Of a DNA stretch of 64,000 nucleotides, positions 11,620-23,133 are shown piece after piece. The DNA is from Ustulina deusta (taxonomy: Eukaryota > Ascomycota > Sordariomycetes > Xylariales > Xylariaceae). The notes beneath the pieces are model-generated. The model worked only from the letters and a program-made list of their open reading frames with translations, was not told where the DNA came from and made no database searches. Made by a program: the position numbers and the translations under genes. The stretch is from positions 930,001 to 994,000 of the forward strand of contig JAJNNX010000003.1 in the NCBI GenBank assembly GCA_023159155.1, in the 5' to 3' direction. Position 1 is the stretch's first letter. Each line of letters begins with the position of its first letter.

Positions 11620-14600
11620 CCTCCGTAGCTCTTATTCGATGCATATCTGGCGATCTGAGGCCTCTCGCAGTCTGCATCCCCTCATCCTGTGCTTCACGTA
11701 TGATGATACGTCAATCCCAAGCAAGAACGGCGGGCATTAATTGCCTATCGCCGATGGCTCGGGCTTTATCGTCCACTCATAGTCAGACATGTTAGTCAAT
11801 ATGCAGTCGAGTGGAAGTTCATGATTAGGTCTGCATCTCGAGTTTCTGAACTGATAAAGAGTTATCAAGGCTCACAGCGATGACATCGTAAATCAACCTG
11901 CTGCGGGGCTCGAGATAAAGCTTCAGAGCTATCCGTGTCTCTAAGACGTTGGAGTCGGTGAAGAAGCTCAGACACGGCCATTGATTGGATCGCACGACGT
12001 GATGTAATTGGTGAATAGCAAGAAATGAATAAGCACCTTGGATTCAATCAACAATAGATAATGGTGCTCATGCGGGGTGGACAAGCATCGTAGGCGTCCT
12101 GGGACTTGGCATATCGTCATTCCACAGTCTCGACGGGGCCGTTGGGAAGTCGAAGAAATCGTGGACATCCGTCAAATATAAGCACTCTCGCTCTATCGAG
12201 ATGGCAGAGCGAGGAAGAGAACGGCGGGATAGTCATGTGACTTATGACGAGGCGAATCTTGTCTGACAGACTAGAAATGAATCCCGAGAATCTCCTGTGG
12301 TACCTACTATCCTAGATCGGAAGAGTGTAAGCTACTATGTCAGTAGGATGGCACACAAGCTCTGCAATGGCTATAACGGACGTGTACCACTTATAGGTAA
12401 CAATTAGGTAACTTAACCTACTGGTGTGGCGGGGTAGGTATAAGTGAGAGTTATCTAGGACGACAATGGACCAAAATCAGACCAACGTAACGGACGCACA
12501 AGCAGGGGATGTGCATGGTTGGGTACAAGAAAGCAATCTGAGTCCTATTGACACAAGGATGCGTCTAAACTAGCCTAGGTAGCTCTGAAAACGTTGGAGG
12601 ATTATTAGGTGCTTTGAAGGCAAGACAAGATCTGCGTGCTGTAGATAAACAGGACTGAGTGGGATGATTGATAGGTAGACCGACTGTACTGCATAGTAGG
12701 TTAGAAACATCCTATGGAGGAGTGGAGTAGTGGGGGTTATCTGCTGAAGATACTCTAGCTGGAGGGGTCTGTTCTGATTGGACAATTTGCAAGCAGGTCT
12801 TACTGTATGTAGTAATACTCTCTTGGCTGTTTGACCACCTGAGTTCACATGTCCGCTTGCCTTCTTCTGTTCCCGTTTCACAGTTTCACAGTTTCACCAA
12901 TGGGTTCCCGGCAGTGGGAGACGAGACTCGTTTGGCGCGTCTTTTGAAACAAATCACTAGACACACCCCGGGCTCCCGAGTCTGCGTCGTTTTAGCCAAT
13001 GTGACAGATCTGACTGGGGATACCTAGTTTCCGCACCGCCTCTCTTGAAGAGCCGAACGCCAAAGGCCGGCATGGCGACCGGTCGCCGGAGAGCACCTCG
13101 AGCACATGGGGCCACATGCTCAATACCTACGGTAGGATACCGCGCAGAAACAGGACCTGGACACCGCCCAGTCGCATGTTGCAGCGGGTGGTGTTGGGGA
13201 TCGCTTGCGCTGATTCGTCAGCATCGTGCTGCACGTCGAGTAATTAGGGGGCCCAGAGGCGGAATAGGTAAACCTCGAGCCTTGTGCAGTTGGAGACGCT
13301 GATTTGTTCTGCCGACTGCGAAGGCCTGCAGCGGTCCTCCGGCAGCACCTCTTGATGCATCTACTGCACACTAGGTACTATGGACTGAATCCTCTGCCAG
13401 CGATACCACGTACTGCCTTTCCGGCCAGGTGCTTTCTCGGTCTCTTCCTTACGGATGCAGACGGAATTGTCCGTGTCTGCCGTGTAGCGTTGCCGTCTCT
13501 CGCTCAAGAACCGAGCAAATCCCGACCTACATTGACGCAGCATGGGCCTCCTCATAGTCACAGTTGGAAGAAGAAAACACGGCCAAGCGGTCCAGTGTAT
13601 GGATCAACACGCGAATGGAGCGGTGCGCCCGCCGGTGTGTGCGAGCGTGCAAGCGAGAGAGAAAAGATGCCATGTGAGTAGAGTGGTCTGCGTCCCCATG
13701 ACATGCGCCGGATTGAGACCACTCGAGCTTCCCATTCGCGGCTATCCATTATGATTGGTCTTCCCTAGCAATACGCTTGCTTCCGCATTAATGCCATATA
13801 TTTTAACCTTGCAGGTGATTTGAGCGCAAACCTTACTGGTAAGCGAAAATGCTGACACCTAAATATCCTAAATAAGGTTGTTCCCGCGGCTGACTGGTTG
13901 TGATATGCTGTGAGCTTGGGAAAAACACTGTAGATACTCCCGTCGGGTCGTCGTCGTCTTGGAGCTTCATTGTAGGTCATGGCATGTCAAAACGGCGAGA
14001 CACGAAGCGAGAGGAACGCGAAACTTTGGGATTGACGATGGACCAAGACAAGATGCCGTTTTAGACACAAGAGAGAGCACATAAAAGAAATCTTAAATCA
14101 ACAATAATAGTCAATGCACACCGAGAAAAACAACAAGCCGATGAACGGCGATGAGTACATAAGGAAAGAAGTCGGTACCAGGTAGTCAGATGGTCTAGGT
14201 GTCTGATATGACAGCGCTGTAGTGGAGTGTGGTGGTTAGTGATTGGTTGGGGGCGATGTTCCTGCTGAAAAGTACCGAAGATTACAGAGCATTACTTAGG
14301 CAGTGTACAGTACTTGCATGTAGATAGTGTGTATTCGACAATTTACAATACCACCTACACTACCTAGCAGTACCACCACATGCACCTAATCCAAAAGAGG
14401 ATCCATTAATAGCGCGGTGGGGTCCACTTTGACCCGGGGCGGGAGAGTCGAGCAACGATTATCATGGTTCTGACGTTGCCCGCTCCTTCTCCCAGCCCCC
14501 AGCCACCAATCCCTCAGGTTAGGTCAGGTAGGGAGTACCATGTAGGCAACCCACCTTCCCACAGCGACCTAGGTACCTGTACCTAGCGACACTTGAATGC

Positions 14601-15388
14601 AGTCGAGTCCACACGACAGACTTGGAGCCCCATCCAGCCCAGGTCAACTAGCCCGCCCGCTCGCCCACTCTGAGTACCTGCCTGCCTCCTTGCACAATAT
14701 CCTCCGTCGTCGAGCTGACACGGAGAGAGCCTGGGAAAAGAAGCCACACTCCCGTCATCTCGACACACCTAACTCGGCCACATTTTTTTTTTCAGGCACA
14801 TCTCACCTTGCTTAGCTGCGTGGCTAAAGGTCTACGTGTTTCCATATCGCTTTCTCCAGCGCTTCGTCCTGCTTGGCCTCCCCGTTTTGCGACAACTCAC
14901 CTTGACACGACGATTCGACGACACTCAAGTCGCATTATCCGAACAACCCTGTACCGCCGTACACCCTCCCGAGTCCGACGCCCGACGAAAAGAACTGCTC
15001 AGTCCACAGCACTGGTCGGGACAATGCGCTCTGCGCCATGCGTTGCGAGTTTCTGAGTAGCTCGTCTATCTACGACGTGGTTTTCGTGTCAGTTTAGGAT
15101 CGGCCCCGGTCCGCTGTCGCCTGCCTGCCTGCCACCTTTACCTTTTCGTGCACCAGTCGGCCATTTTGCATTTTGCATTTTGCTGAGTAGCGTGGCTTCG
15201 GCTTTAGGGAGGCAACCGAGCCATAACCCCCCTTGCACGCCTGCCGTGTGGTCGTGCATCGCTTTCTGCCGAACGTCATTTCTGCATCCCCACTAGGATT
15301 ATATCCATAGCCCCGAGTATGGACTCCCGTGACTTGGTGTAGACTGGTTATTCATCATAACGCGGGAAGACGGTTACGTACCTCAGAT
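11620..15388. other. Long gene-free stretch and distal promoter of the next gene
   Basis: Nothing here reads as a gene. From about 12.4 kb TACCTAGGTA-type repeats recur (about 12570 and 14576-14587). The part from about 14.4 kb onward is pyrimidine-rich on the plus strand and probably carries the promoter and a long 5' leader of the gene at 15389. Several ORFs of 60-125 codons at 13.0-13.8 kb overlap each other on both strands, have no domain and are treated as chance. Confidence 0.5.
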
Positions 15389-18300
15389 ATGTTGGCAGCC
15401 TCTGAGACCGTTGCACCACCTGCGACGACGACGTCTCTCTACTTCGACCCTCCGTACGAGCACCAGCCTCTTGCCAAGCCGAGCCAACGATCATTCAAGA
15501 AACACAAGGCCCTTCCTCGGCCTAGAGCCGACAAAACCGCGCCCATCGTGTCGAGTGAAAGCCTGCGCGCTTCTCGTGACCTCTCAAATGATGATATAGC
15601 AACCTTGAATCTGAAGAAAGAGCCCATCACTCCGCTGAGAATTACCCAAGATTTCCCAGATACTCGAGTTATTGGCCCAGATCTACCGCCCACGCCGCCT
15701 GCCCACTCGAGAACTTCTTCGGGTAGTCAGCCAATCCTGACTTCAAGTCCTCCGCCTGCCGAGAGTTCAGCGCCGAGTCAGGTTGCAGCGGGTTCTGTGA
15801 CGCCCATTCCCGGCACACCAACCCTCCAGAGGAGCCCGCCCACGCCCGACGTGACACCTCCCCAGGTTGGGCGTCGCCCCAAGGCTTTTCGCCCGATTCT
15901 TTCAGATCGTTTACCTTCAAAGGCAACAGTTGACTCACGTACTGAGTCGTTTAAAACGGCGAGGGAAAGTCCCAGTCCATCTGGCGAGGAGAAAACCACC
16001 CCGAAGCCATACATATCTTCTGCTAGGACGTCACAAAACGTAGAGGGGCGACAGGTTCATTCAAACTCGGGAAAACCACAGGATGCTGGGTTAGGGTTGA
16101 GGCTCGATGTGGATGATAATCTGACCCCAAGGACGAGGCAAGAGTTTTTCGCGTTTGACGGAGAATGGGTGTCAAATTGTGAGGTTGAACAAGAATGGGA
16201 TGACAATCTTAGTAGGAATGTGATGGTGCGAAAGCGCCGGGGGTACCCAGAGGGAAAACGGCGGGCAGAAGTGGTCGACGACGTAGCAGTCACGCCAACT
16301 AATGCAACAAAGGCTTTACGATCTATGCCCCTGCACGAGCGCGTACAAACTGCACCCTCGCTGCAACATTTCCCTCCGGAATTTTCAAGCAAAAGCAAGG
16401 CACGTTGGACAGCATCAACCTCGGAATCCTCGTTAAGTACCGATCTCAGACGTTCTTCTGGAATGTCATCCAAGTCTACCGTCTCGACGGTCGTCGAGGC
16501 CATCTTGGTCGATGTACCCCCACAAAAACAGAAGACATTGCGACATGTTAGGAAGCAGACAGCCCTAAGAGATTCTGGTTCAGAATTCTCTCCCCCAAGC
16601 TCTACTTCAACTTCTGTTCGCCAGGTCGAAAAAACTAGACGACCCAGAGCCCCAGGCAAACCCGCCGCCCCTCGGACTGATAGCATGGCATCTACGGGCA
16701 CGATGAATTCTATTGCTAGTAGAAAGGCCCGGCGTGAAGTGTGGAAAAATGGTGGCATTCCTGTTGTTGTCATTCCCGATCGGAAGGACTCTCTCAAGTC
16801 CAAATCCAGACCGCCTTCGCTAAGACCAACAAACAGCCACCATTCGAAGAGAAGCAGCAGTGTGCCACGGTCGAATTTGGCTGGGGCAAAGGAGCTATCC
16901 ACAACTTCGGATAACTCCAGACGGAGGGGTAGGTCTATGTCAGTAACCTATGGATCATTTCCAACTGATCAGCTGACCATGGATTACCCCCCTATCGTGC
17001 CGAGGAGGACATCTTCCCTATCTGCTCCCACCAGCCGAAACACCTCGCGCGCTGGGTCACGAGCAGGGTCTCTGACTGCTGAGAGCTTGAAGGCGCACAA
17101 CGCCCTGATTGAGCAGGAAAGGATTCAGCTACCGCAAGTTATGGTGGAACGTGCGCCTCCCATCCAGAATACGAGCAGTCGATCAGATCAGAAACAGCTG
17201 TGCCCGGCTCCCTCCGTCGAGTCGCACAAGAACGAGACCCCTAATCAAAAGTCGCTGGTTGACCACAACGGTGACCCATTCTTCGGCAAACGGCTCACAG
17301 CGTACAACACACCCTTCTCCCAGGCCTCCGTCGAAACAAACGGGACACACTCGGCAGCTGATATTGCGGAGGCAATGGCGGTGAACATCTATCCCCACCA
17401 AAATAAATCTGTGCTGATGGTTCACCATATGTCGAGATCTATGAACAGTGCAAACGAGAAGCAACCGGAAAGTTCTTCTGGGAGAGAACCGTCAGCGGGT
17501 GGAATCTCAAGTAATCCAGAAATCACGACTAGCGGACCTAGTGGTGGCCCTGTGACACCTCCCCAGCCCCAGTTCACGATGAATGATGTCGATTCTCCTC
17601 TCAGAAATCCACGTGCTCCTCCAGAACCACCAGCAATTAAATTCATACCAGCTACGCCATCCGGCCTGACACCTGGGGCAGAACAAGAGAAGATGCTGGG
17701 AAACTACTTTGAAGAAACTCAGAAACGCCCATCTCTAGTTCGTCGGGCATTCAGTCTACGCAAACCCTCAGACAATGCCATTCCCCGCAGACCCGGCTTC
17801 CTCTCGCGAACTCTATCTCTGTCAAAATCAAGCCGCAGAGACACAGCAGAGAATCCGGATCTAGAGAGGAATAAGAAAACGATCTTGCGTGAATATCCCA
17901 CGGCTGATAACCCGCCACCTGACGTATCCAAGCTACATCCATTCTGGCGTCCTGCTGACGATGACGACATTGACCCGGACGACTTCGTGTATGATGTGCC
18001 GGAAGAAGCCCACCAGGATGATCGCTATTCGCCATTCGACCACCATCCAACCCCCCTACGAAGACGAAGCCTAAGTGAGCGGGTGAGACGCACATTTGCA
18101 ATTCTACCTATCGATGATGACGATCATGACATTACGACCGACCGTCGCAGTCCAGAGCGCCGCACGATCAAGCGCACGCCTAGCGGTAATTTGCGTGTCA
18201 TGCCACATCGCAACAGCCTCGGCGGTGTTCGCTGGAGCGGGTTGTATGTGCGAGAAGGAGGCGATGAGCGACCGTCCACTGCGCCTGAAGATTTCAATCG

Positions 18301-18595
18301 ACGCCTTTGGGGAGTAGAGAAACGAGTGGATGACCGTGGCCGACGTCTTTTCCCCGGCTGGCAAGAGAAGTTGGAACAATACAGACCCCAGAACCTACAA
18401 CGCCGTTTAAGTGAACATCGACGCCAGAAGCGGACAGAAGCGCTCCGACAAAAGATCAGCGGACCCCGTGAGGTCAGAGACGGCGTAGGGGAGGTCATCA
18501 AACGGAAGAGCTACAGCGGTCCGTCGTACCAAAGTAGCTCACAAACCCATGCGCCTAGCAATGGGCATTCGCGGATGTACGATCCGAACATCTAG
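15389..18595 (+). CDS. Large intronless, Ser/Pro/Arg-rich disordered protein (conserved fungal type, function unknown)
   Basis: This is a single 1068-codon ORF. The first in-frame ATG is at 15389; the frame is open a further 60 bases upstream without an ATG. The protein is almost entirely low-complexity. It has many S/T-P sites (TPPTPDVTPPQ-like), arginine-serine runs (RTSSLSAPTSRNTSRAGSRAGS), proline-rich segments (SPLRNPRAPPEPPAIKF) and basic C-terminal stretches (RRSLSERVRRTF). The short ordered-looking parts are EFFAFDGEWVSNCEVEQEWDD (around residues 252-272) and an acidic DDDDIDPDDFVYDVPEEAH near 855-875. There is no signal peptide or membrane helix. The composition resembles phosphorylated cytoskeletal or cell-cycle scaffold proteins. 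I cannot assign a function. The weak codon bias and heavy antisense ORFs are expected for such a sequence. Confidence 0.85.
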   Translation: MLAASETVAPPATTTSLYFDPPYEHQPLAKPSQRSFKKHKALPRPRADKTAPIVSSESLRASRDLSNDDIATLNLKKEPITPLRITQDFPDTRVIGPDLPPTPPAHSRTSSGSQPILTSSPPPAESSAPSQVAAGSVTPIPGTPTLQRSPPTPDVTPPQVGRRPKAFRPILSDRLPSKATVDSRTESFKTARESPSPSGEEKTTPKPYISSARTSQNVEGRQVHSNSGKPQDAGLGLRLDVDDNLTPRTRQEFFAFDGEWVSNCEVEQEWDDNLSRNVMVRKRRGYPEGKRRAEVVDDVAVTPTNATKALRSMPLHERVQTAPSLQHFPPEFSSKSKARWTASTSESSLSTDLRRSSGMSSKSTVSTVVEAILVDVPPQKQKTLRHVRKQTALRDSGSEFSPPSSTSTSVRQVEKTRRPRAPGKPAAPRTDSMASTGTMNSIASRKARREVWKNGGIPVVVIPDRKDSLKSKSRPPSLRPTNSHHSKRSSSVPRSNLAGAKELSTTSDNSRRRGRSMSVTYGSFPTDQLTMDYPPIVPRRTSSLSAPTSRNTSRAGSRAGSLTAESLKAHNALIEQERIQLPQVMVERAPPIQNTSSRSDQKQLCPAPSVESHKNETPNQKSLVDHNGDPFFGKRLTAYNTPFSQASVETNGTHSAADIAEAMAVNIYPHQNKSVLMVHHMSRSMNSANEKQPESSSGREPSAGGISSNPEITTSGPSGGPVTPPQPQFTMNDVDSPLRNPRAPPEPPAIKFIPATPSGLTPGAEQEKMLGNYFEETQKRPSLVRRAFSLRKPSDNAIPRRPGFLSRTLSLSKSSRRDTAENPDLERNKKTILREYPTADNPPPDVSKLHPFWRPADDDDIDPDDFVYDVPEEAHQDDRYSPFDHHPTPLRRRSLSERVRRTFAILPIDDDDHDITTDRRSPERRTIKRTPSGNLRVMPHRNSLGGVRWSGLYVREGGDERPSTAPEDFNRRLWGVEKRVDDRGRRLFPGWQEKLEQYRPQNLQRRLSEHRRQKRTEALRQKISGPREVRDGVGEVIKRKSYSGPSYQSSSQTHAPSNGHSRMYDPNI

Positions 18596-20183
18596 GCCTC
18601 ATCCCCCATCCCCCCTCGTGCTTGTATAAATGGCTAAAGCACGATAACACTGTTACCCCCATACACCGAATTTTCACCATGGATAGTAAAACTTGCACCT
18701 TGTTTCCACCTTGCCCCTTTGACGACGCACACGAGCCACGAGAATAGCTAGAATACACACCACACCCTAAATCGCCCTGCACATTATGATACTATTTTTT
18801 TACGACTCGTATGAGGATTATCTACCGCGTCTGATCTCGAGGAGGCGGGGCTTAGTTTGATTTCTTGCATTTACTCCCCCGGCAGTTGGGAATGAACGAG
18901 GGGGGAAGAAAATTAACAAAGATACGCATGGCTCGGGGTTAGGAAGGAAAGATTTCCTCTTTATTTTTTATCTTCTCTCGTCGCAAACGGAAATTTAAAC
19001 AGCCTAGGATATTACAGTGGACATCTCTATTGCTTTCTATCTGGGTTTGATACTTTTGCGTTTTCTTCTCACTTTGGAAATCACGTGTCTCGGGCGTTCC
19101 TTTTTTCTTCTTCTTCCTTTCTCTTTTTCTTGCTATTCTACCCCCCTTCGTTATCTATGATCATGGAATTGACGACGTTTCGACAATGCATGCGATGAAC
19201 GACAGAGTCGGATGGCTAGGAAGGAGAAGGAGAAGAAGCTGGTCCAATCGCTAGAGCAATGCCCCCAAAAAGAGATACGAAATGAATGAGTTCTGCGAGC
19301 AGGGCTTCGCGTCTCGTCTATTTAGTCTTGCCTTGTCCGACTTGGATCGGCTTGGCTCCCATACATCCAATGTGAACCAATAGAAGAAATTTAGGAAATA
19401 AGTTCTACTTTCCCACCCGAATACTGCACCTATGACGTATGACTCATTGTTCACATTGTAAATTTCTATGCTTCGTTAGGAAGGGCATTTGCGTCCAGGT
19501 TTTTTTTTTTGGTTTGCCAATGCTGTGCTCAGAATCATGATCTACAACGGTGGTATTATATCCGACCTCTCTGATCACGTCGTGATTTGACACGGACGCG
19601 GAATATAGAAAGAAAACGCCTCCTGTGAAGCCGGTATCTTGCCCGAACGCCGTGCTTTTCAACCCATAATTTACAGATAAAAATGCATTCCCGCCTCTCA
19701 GGCGTTGCCCTCGGGTATACCCACATTCGTTACCGAACTAGGTAGTCGGTTCCTACTATCCTTCTTTACCTGTGCACAGGCTCATCGCTCCTAGTCTCGA
19801 AGTGGTCCATACACCGGACGTCACGTTCCGATGTTCATGTGCCATAGTAGCCACTACCTTGCTTCTGCTCATCTAGGAGCTCTGTAGAGGTCGTTCATCA
19901 TTATCCTTGTTCGCACATTGAGGGACAGGCGCTGAATCCTTCCCCTTCACATCATATCCCTGGGAAATCACGCGAACGCTATAGTTCAGGTCTATATTGG
20001 TGCTGTGAACCCCGGTCCTGGTGCTAATCAGGGCTTCATCCATGTTTCTGATGACGCGCCTGTACTGACATGTGCATTGTAAACTGTCTATGAGGCGGCA
20101 TTGGACCATGGGGGGGTAAAAACAGGATAGTTGCCCGATCCAGTTCGTTGGTGGGTTGTCCCTGTATTACTCCAAGTACGATC
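18596..20183. other. Intergenic region between two convergent genes
   Basis: This region holds the 3' flanks of the disordered-protein gene and of the U1-C gene. It includes long T/C-rich runs (about 18955-19145) and a T9-10 run near 19500. I see no gene. Confidence 0.55.
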
Positions 20184-20986
20184 CTAACGTCCAGGATGAC
20201 CCTGCTGACCCGGGGGGCCGCCAGCCGGGGGAGGGAAACCAGGAGCACCGGGTGGCGAAGGCCCACCGGGAAATCCTTGTGCGCCCGGTGGCGGCATGCC
20301 AGGGAACGGAGGGAATGGGAGACCGCCGGGTGGAGGGAACGGCAAGCCAGCAGGTGGCGGGATAGGCATACCACCAGGGCCGGGTGGGAATGGGGGGAGG
20401 CCGCCGCGACCGGCACCGGCATGGCCTGGCGGTGCTGCGGTTACAGAAGCGTTAGAACACACGCGCCAAAACACAGAACAAACAGGGAACGGCAGACTTA
20501 CGAGGCATCCCAGAGGGGAAAGCACCGCCGGGGGGCAGCATCGGAGGCGCGCCGGGCATTCCGGGGAACGGCGGAGGAGGCATGCCGCCGGGGAAGCTGA
20601 AAGACGGAGGGAATGCGCCTGGAGGGCCGCCAGCACCGTGGGCGCCGGGCTGGTTCTGCGGAAGCATGGGGTTCGCGTGGGCCTGGCCTTCGGCGGCGTA
20701 GGACGACGTGATGCTGTCAATAACAGACTGGGCCTTCTCGTGTCCGATTTGCTGGTAGTAGTCGACGACGTTGCGCAGGTGGTTTCGGCCGCTGTTGTGC
20801 GCCTTGCGCACGCTCATCGAGTCGTGCGTCAGGTACACATCGCAGTAGTCGCAGAAGACTGTCGGGGGAATGCCATGTTAGCTCTGACTCCCGAGACTCA
20901 ACCCACGATGTTGGCAGGGCAGGGGAAATGGAAGCAGGAAAGACATTGGTCTCAAGAACAGCAGTCAAGCTCTTACATTTCGGCAT
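20184..20986 (-). CDS. U1 small nuclear ribonucleoprotein C (U1-C)
   Basis: There are three exons on the minus strand: 20986-20977 (only 10 nt, the first three codons plus one base), 20858-20502 and 20434-20184. The introns are GT-AG with donors GTAAGA and GTAAGT. The product is 205 residues. The N-terminus is the U1-C matrin-type zinc finger, with ligands C6, C9, H24 and H30 ([18 protein letters not shown] then KAHNSGRNH). It is followed by the conserved helix [19 protein letters not shown]. The rest is a Pro/Gly/Met-rich tail ([22 protein letters not shown]), as in other fungal U1-C proteins. U1-C stabilises pairing of U1 snRNA with the 5' splice site. The start is fixed by the conserved MPK encoded in the micro-exon. 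It is divergently placed 514 bp from the Erv25-like gene, with which it may share a promoter region. Confidence 0.93.
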
Positions 20987-21500
20987 TTCGGCTCAGCCCT
21001 TAGTCTTGAAGAGAGGTGAGTTGCAAGCCAGTAAAACGCGAGAAGATGGGATGATGGAAGAGATGTTCTTGCAAAGGGGAAAAAACGATGGCGGCTGAAT
21101 TCAGAGATGCGCGCGAGGTACTCTGCTGCAAGTGGAAAGCCCCAGGAAGAGAGTAAGCACGTGATTGGTAGGCAGTTGATCGGCTAGGTAGCGCAGTCAG
21201 CAGTTAGCGGCTTGCTAGGTATTGCAGGTACCTACCTAAGTGTACCTACACTACGGGTCCATCATCCAGCCAACCTAATAGTAGGTAATGCCTATACTAG
21301 GTACCTCTACGACGGGCAGGCAGGGGAAGTAGCCCCACTTGATTAGCACTACACAATTGGCCAGACACTTGAACACGTATAGTGCTGCCAATCGATAGGT
21401 CATGAAGGCATGGTCGACTACAAGTCTCGTGCCAATTCCTCTATTTCCAAGCTTTCCAGACCGTCCCAGATATCTCGTCCTCAGCGACTGCGTACCCAGA
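20987..21500. promoter_or_regulatory. Divergent promoter region between the U1-C and p24 genes
   Basis: These 514 bp separate two divergent housekeeping genes. They contain a cluster of GGTACCTACCTAAG and TACTAGGTACC elements at about 21226-21305. No TATA box is evident for either gene. Confidence 0.5.
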
Positions 21501-22303
21501 ATGGCTTTGCCGCGAGCACTGCTGCAATACATCTGCAGCCTCGTGCTGTTTGTCGCATCCATCAATGCCCTGAAGTTCGACCTCGCAGCCGTGCCACAAC
21601 GCGATGGGAAAAAGGAGCGATGCATACGGAATTTCGTCGCAAAGGACACTCTCGTCGTAGTCACCGCCATCGTCAGTGGGTCGAAGGGTGATGGCCAGGT
21701 GGTCAACATACACGTACGTAGACGGACACGGCCCGACGTGGGCGCTTGGGGAGCTGCCGATCTAACACCGGCCATCTTGCAGATCAGAGACACGGTCGGC
21801 AACGAATACGGCCGCCCCAGAGACGTCGCTGGCGAGCAACGCACCGTCTTCACGTCGCACGCCGATGCCGCCTTTGACGTGTGCTTCGAGAACACATTGC
21901 AGGGAGGTAAGTCTTCGCCGATCCACGCGCTCTTCGGTGCCGAGCCGACGCGAGACACGCAGCCCTGAAAGACTTGAAACCAGGACGAGTGAACAACCCC
22001 ATCCGCCATGTTGAGCTGGACATCGACATCGGCGCCGACGCCAAGGACTGGTCGGCCATCCAGGCCACGGAGAAGCTGCGCCCTGTCGAGGCCGACCTGC
22101 GCCGCTACGAGGAGATGATCCAGGAGATCGTGACCGAGATGGACTACCTGCGCGCCCGGGAGCAGAAGCTGCGGGACACCAACGAGAGCACCAACACCCG
22201 CGTCAAGTGGTTTGGCATCGGCACCACCACACTCCTCATCGCGCTCTGGGGCTGGCAGATCATGTACCTACGAGCCTACTTCCGATCGAAGCACTTGATT
22301 TAA
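21501..22303 (+). CDS. ERV25: p24-family cargo receptor, Erv25-like (ER-Golgi COPII/COPI vesicles)
   Basis: There are three exons: 21501-21713, 21783-21906 and 21984-22303. An alternative acceptor at 21972 would insert four residues; 21984 fits the usual family length better. The product is 218 residues. It has a signal peptide (about 1-24, ending [10 protein letters not shown]), a GOLD domain with its two cysteines (RCIRNFV and DVCFENTL), a coiled-coil segment ([24 protein letters not shown]), a C-terminal transmembrane helix ([19 protein letters not shown]) and the cytosolic tail [10 protein letters not shown]. That tail resembles the p24-delta/Erv25 aromatic and basic trafficking signal. 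It works as a heteromer with Emp24 and others to load cargo, including GPI-anchored proteins, into COPII vesicles. The ATG is the only one with a proper signal sequence; the ORF extends upstream with an unrelated sequence. Confidence 0.93.
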
Positions 22304-23133
22304 CTAGACACGCACTACTCGACTTTTCGCCTGTAGGGGCGATCCAGGGGGCAAACTATATCGGCCGGACCTTTTGGGACCCGGATCGGGGGCTATACAG
22401 AAACGTCACATGCTTGGGAACGATAAACTAGACGCTGAACGAGCAAAGGTCGCGACCAGAGGGAGGCAGAAACTGCATCAATGCGTGAGAGCGGGAAGCA
22501 TCATGCTTGTAAACATAGTCTGTACGATCGTCTGGGGCGATACAATAGGGTGTTCAGGAGATGAAAATGGGCATGAATGAATCACTTGGGTATTTCTTCA
22601 CATCTATGCGACATGCGGTGGAGGTGGTGATAGTGCAACGGCACAGTCGTTTGGATCCCAAGTTCCCAAAGCGACAATAGTAAATTTGCGAATTATCATA
22701 TGAGATAGCCGGACATGGCTGAATCTGGTAGAGCTGCCGCTTTGCAAAACAGTCGAAAATGATGCAAGATATAGACTAGTGTCCTCAATGACTCGGAGCA
22801 AAACGGAGTCGACCAGGTTCTTTGATCCCACCAGGCGCCGATCGCATGGCTTCGGCGTCCGGAACGCCTCGGCAATGACGGTCAAAATTTGGGGTTTTCG
22901 GATCGTCCAACGCTTCGGTCCCATTCTTTTCTTTGTTCATTACGTCAACAATCGAGCTGCTGAAAAGCCAGCCGATTGCACTACCTTTGGCACTCGTACC
23001 TTTTCACGTTCTCTCACCTGTTCTTTCCCCTAAACCGACCGCTATAGTCCCACTTCACACTTGGTGATTAGCAATTACAGGAACGAAGCGTCTTCACACG
23101 ACGACACCAGTACCACAGCCAAACCCGACAGCT
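22304..23133. other. Intergenic region upstream of the SDH5 gene
   Basis: No gene is seen. The plus strand from about 22978 to 23060 is pyrimidine-rich and likely forms the core promoter and leader of the next gene. A sequence near 22705-22770 resembles part of a tRNA-Ala but cannot be folded (see rejected items). Confidence 0.5.

Noticed and set aside
13045..13754. Several overlapping ORFs of 60-125 codons
   Set aside because: They occur on both strands in the same GC-rich stretch, have no recognised motif and no good start context or splice pattern.
16057..16902. 281-codon ORF on the minus strand
   Set aside because: It lies fully antisense to the 1068-residue disordered-protein gene, whose Ser/Arg/Pro codon bias keeps other frames open. 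It has no domain.
21275..22009. 244-codon ORF on the minus strand
   Set aside because: It is antisense to the Erv25-like gene exons, which have clear family motifs on the plus strand.
22704..22770. tRNA-Ala-like sequence (TGGCTGAATCTGGTAGAGC with a TTTGCAAA loop)
   Set aside because: The D-arm and anticodon-loop resemblance is not supported by a matching acceptor stem or a GGTTCGA T arm, so no cloverleaf can be drawn.
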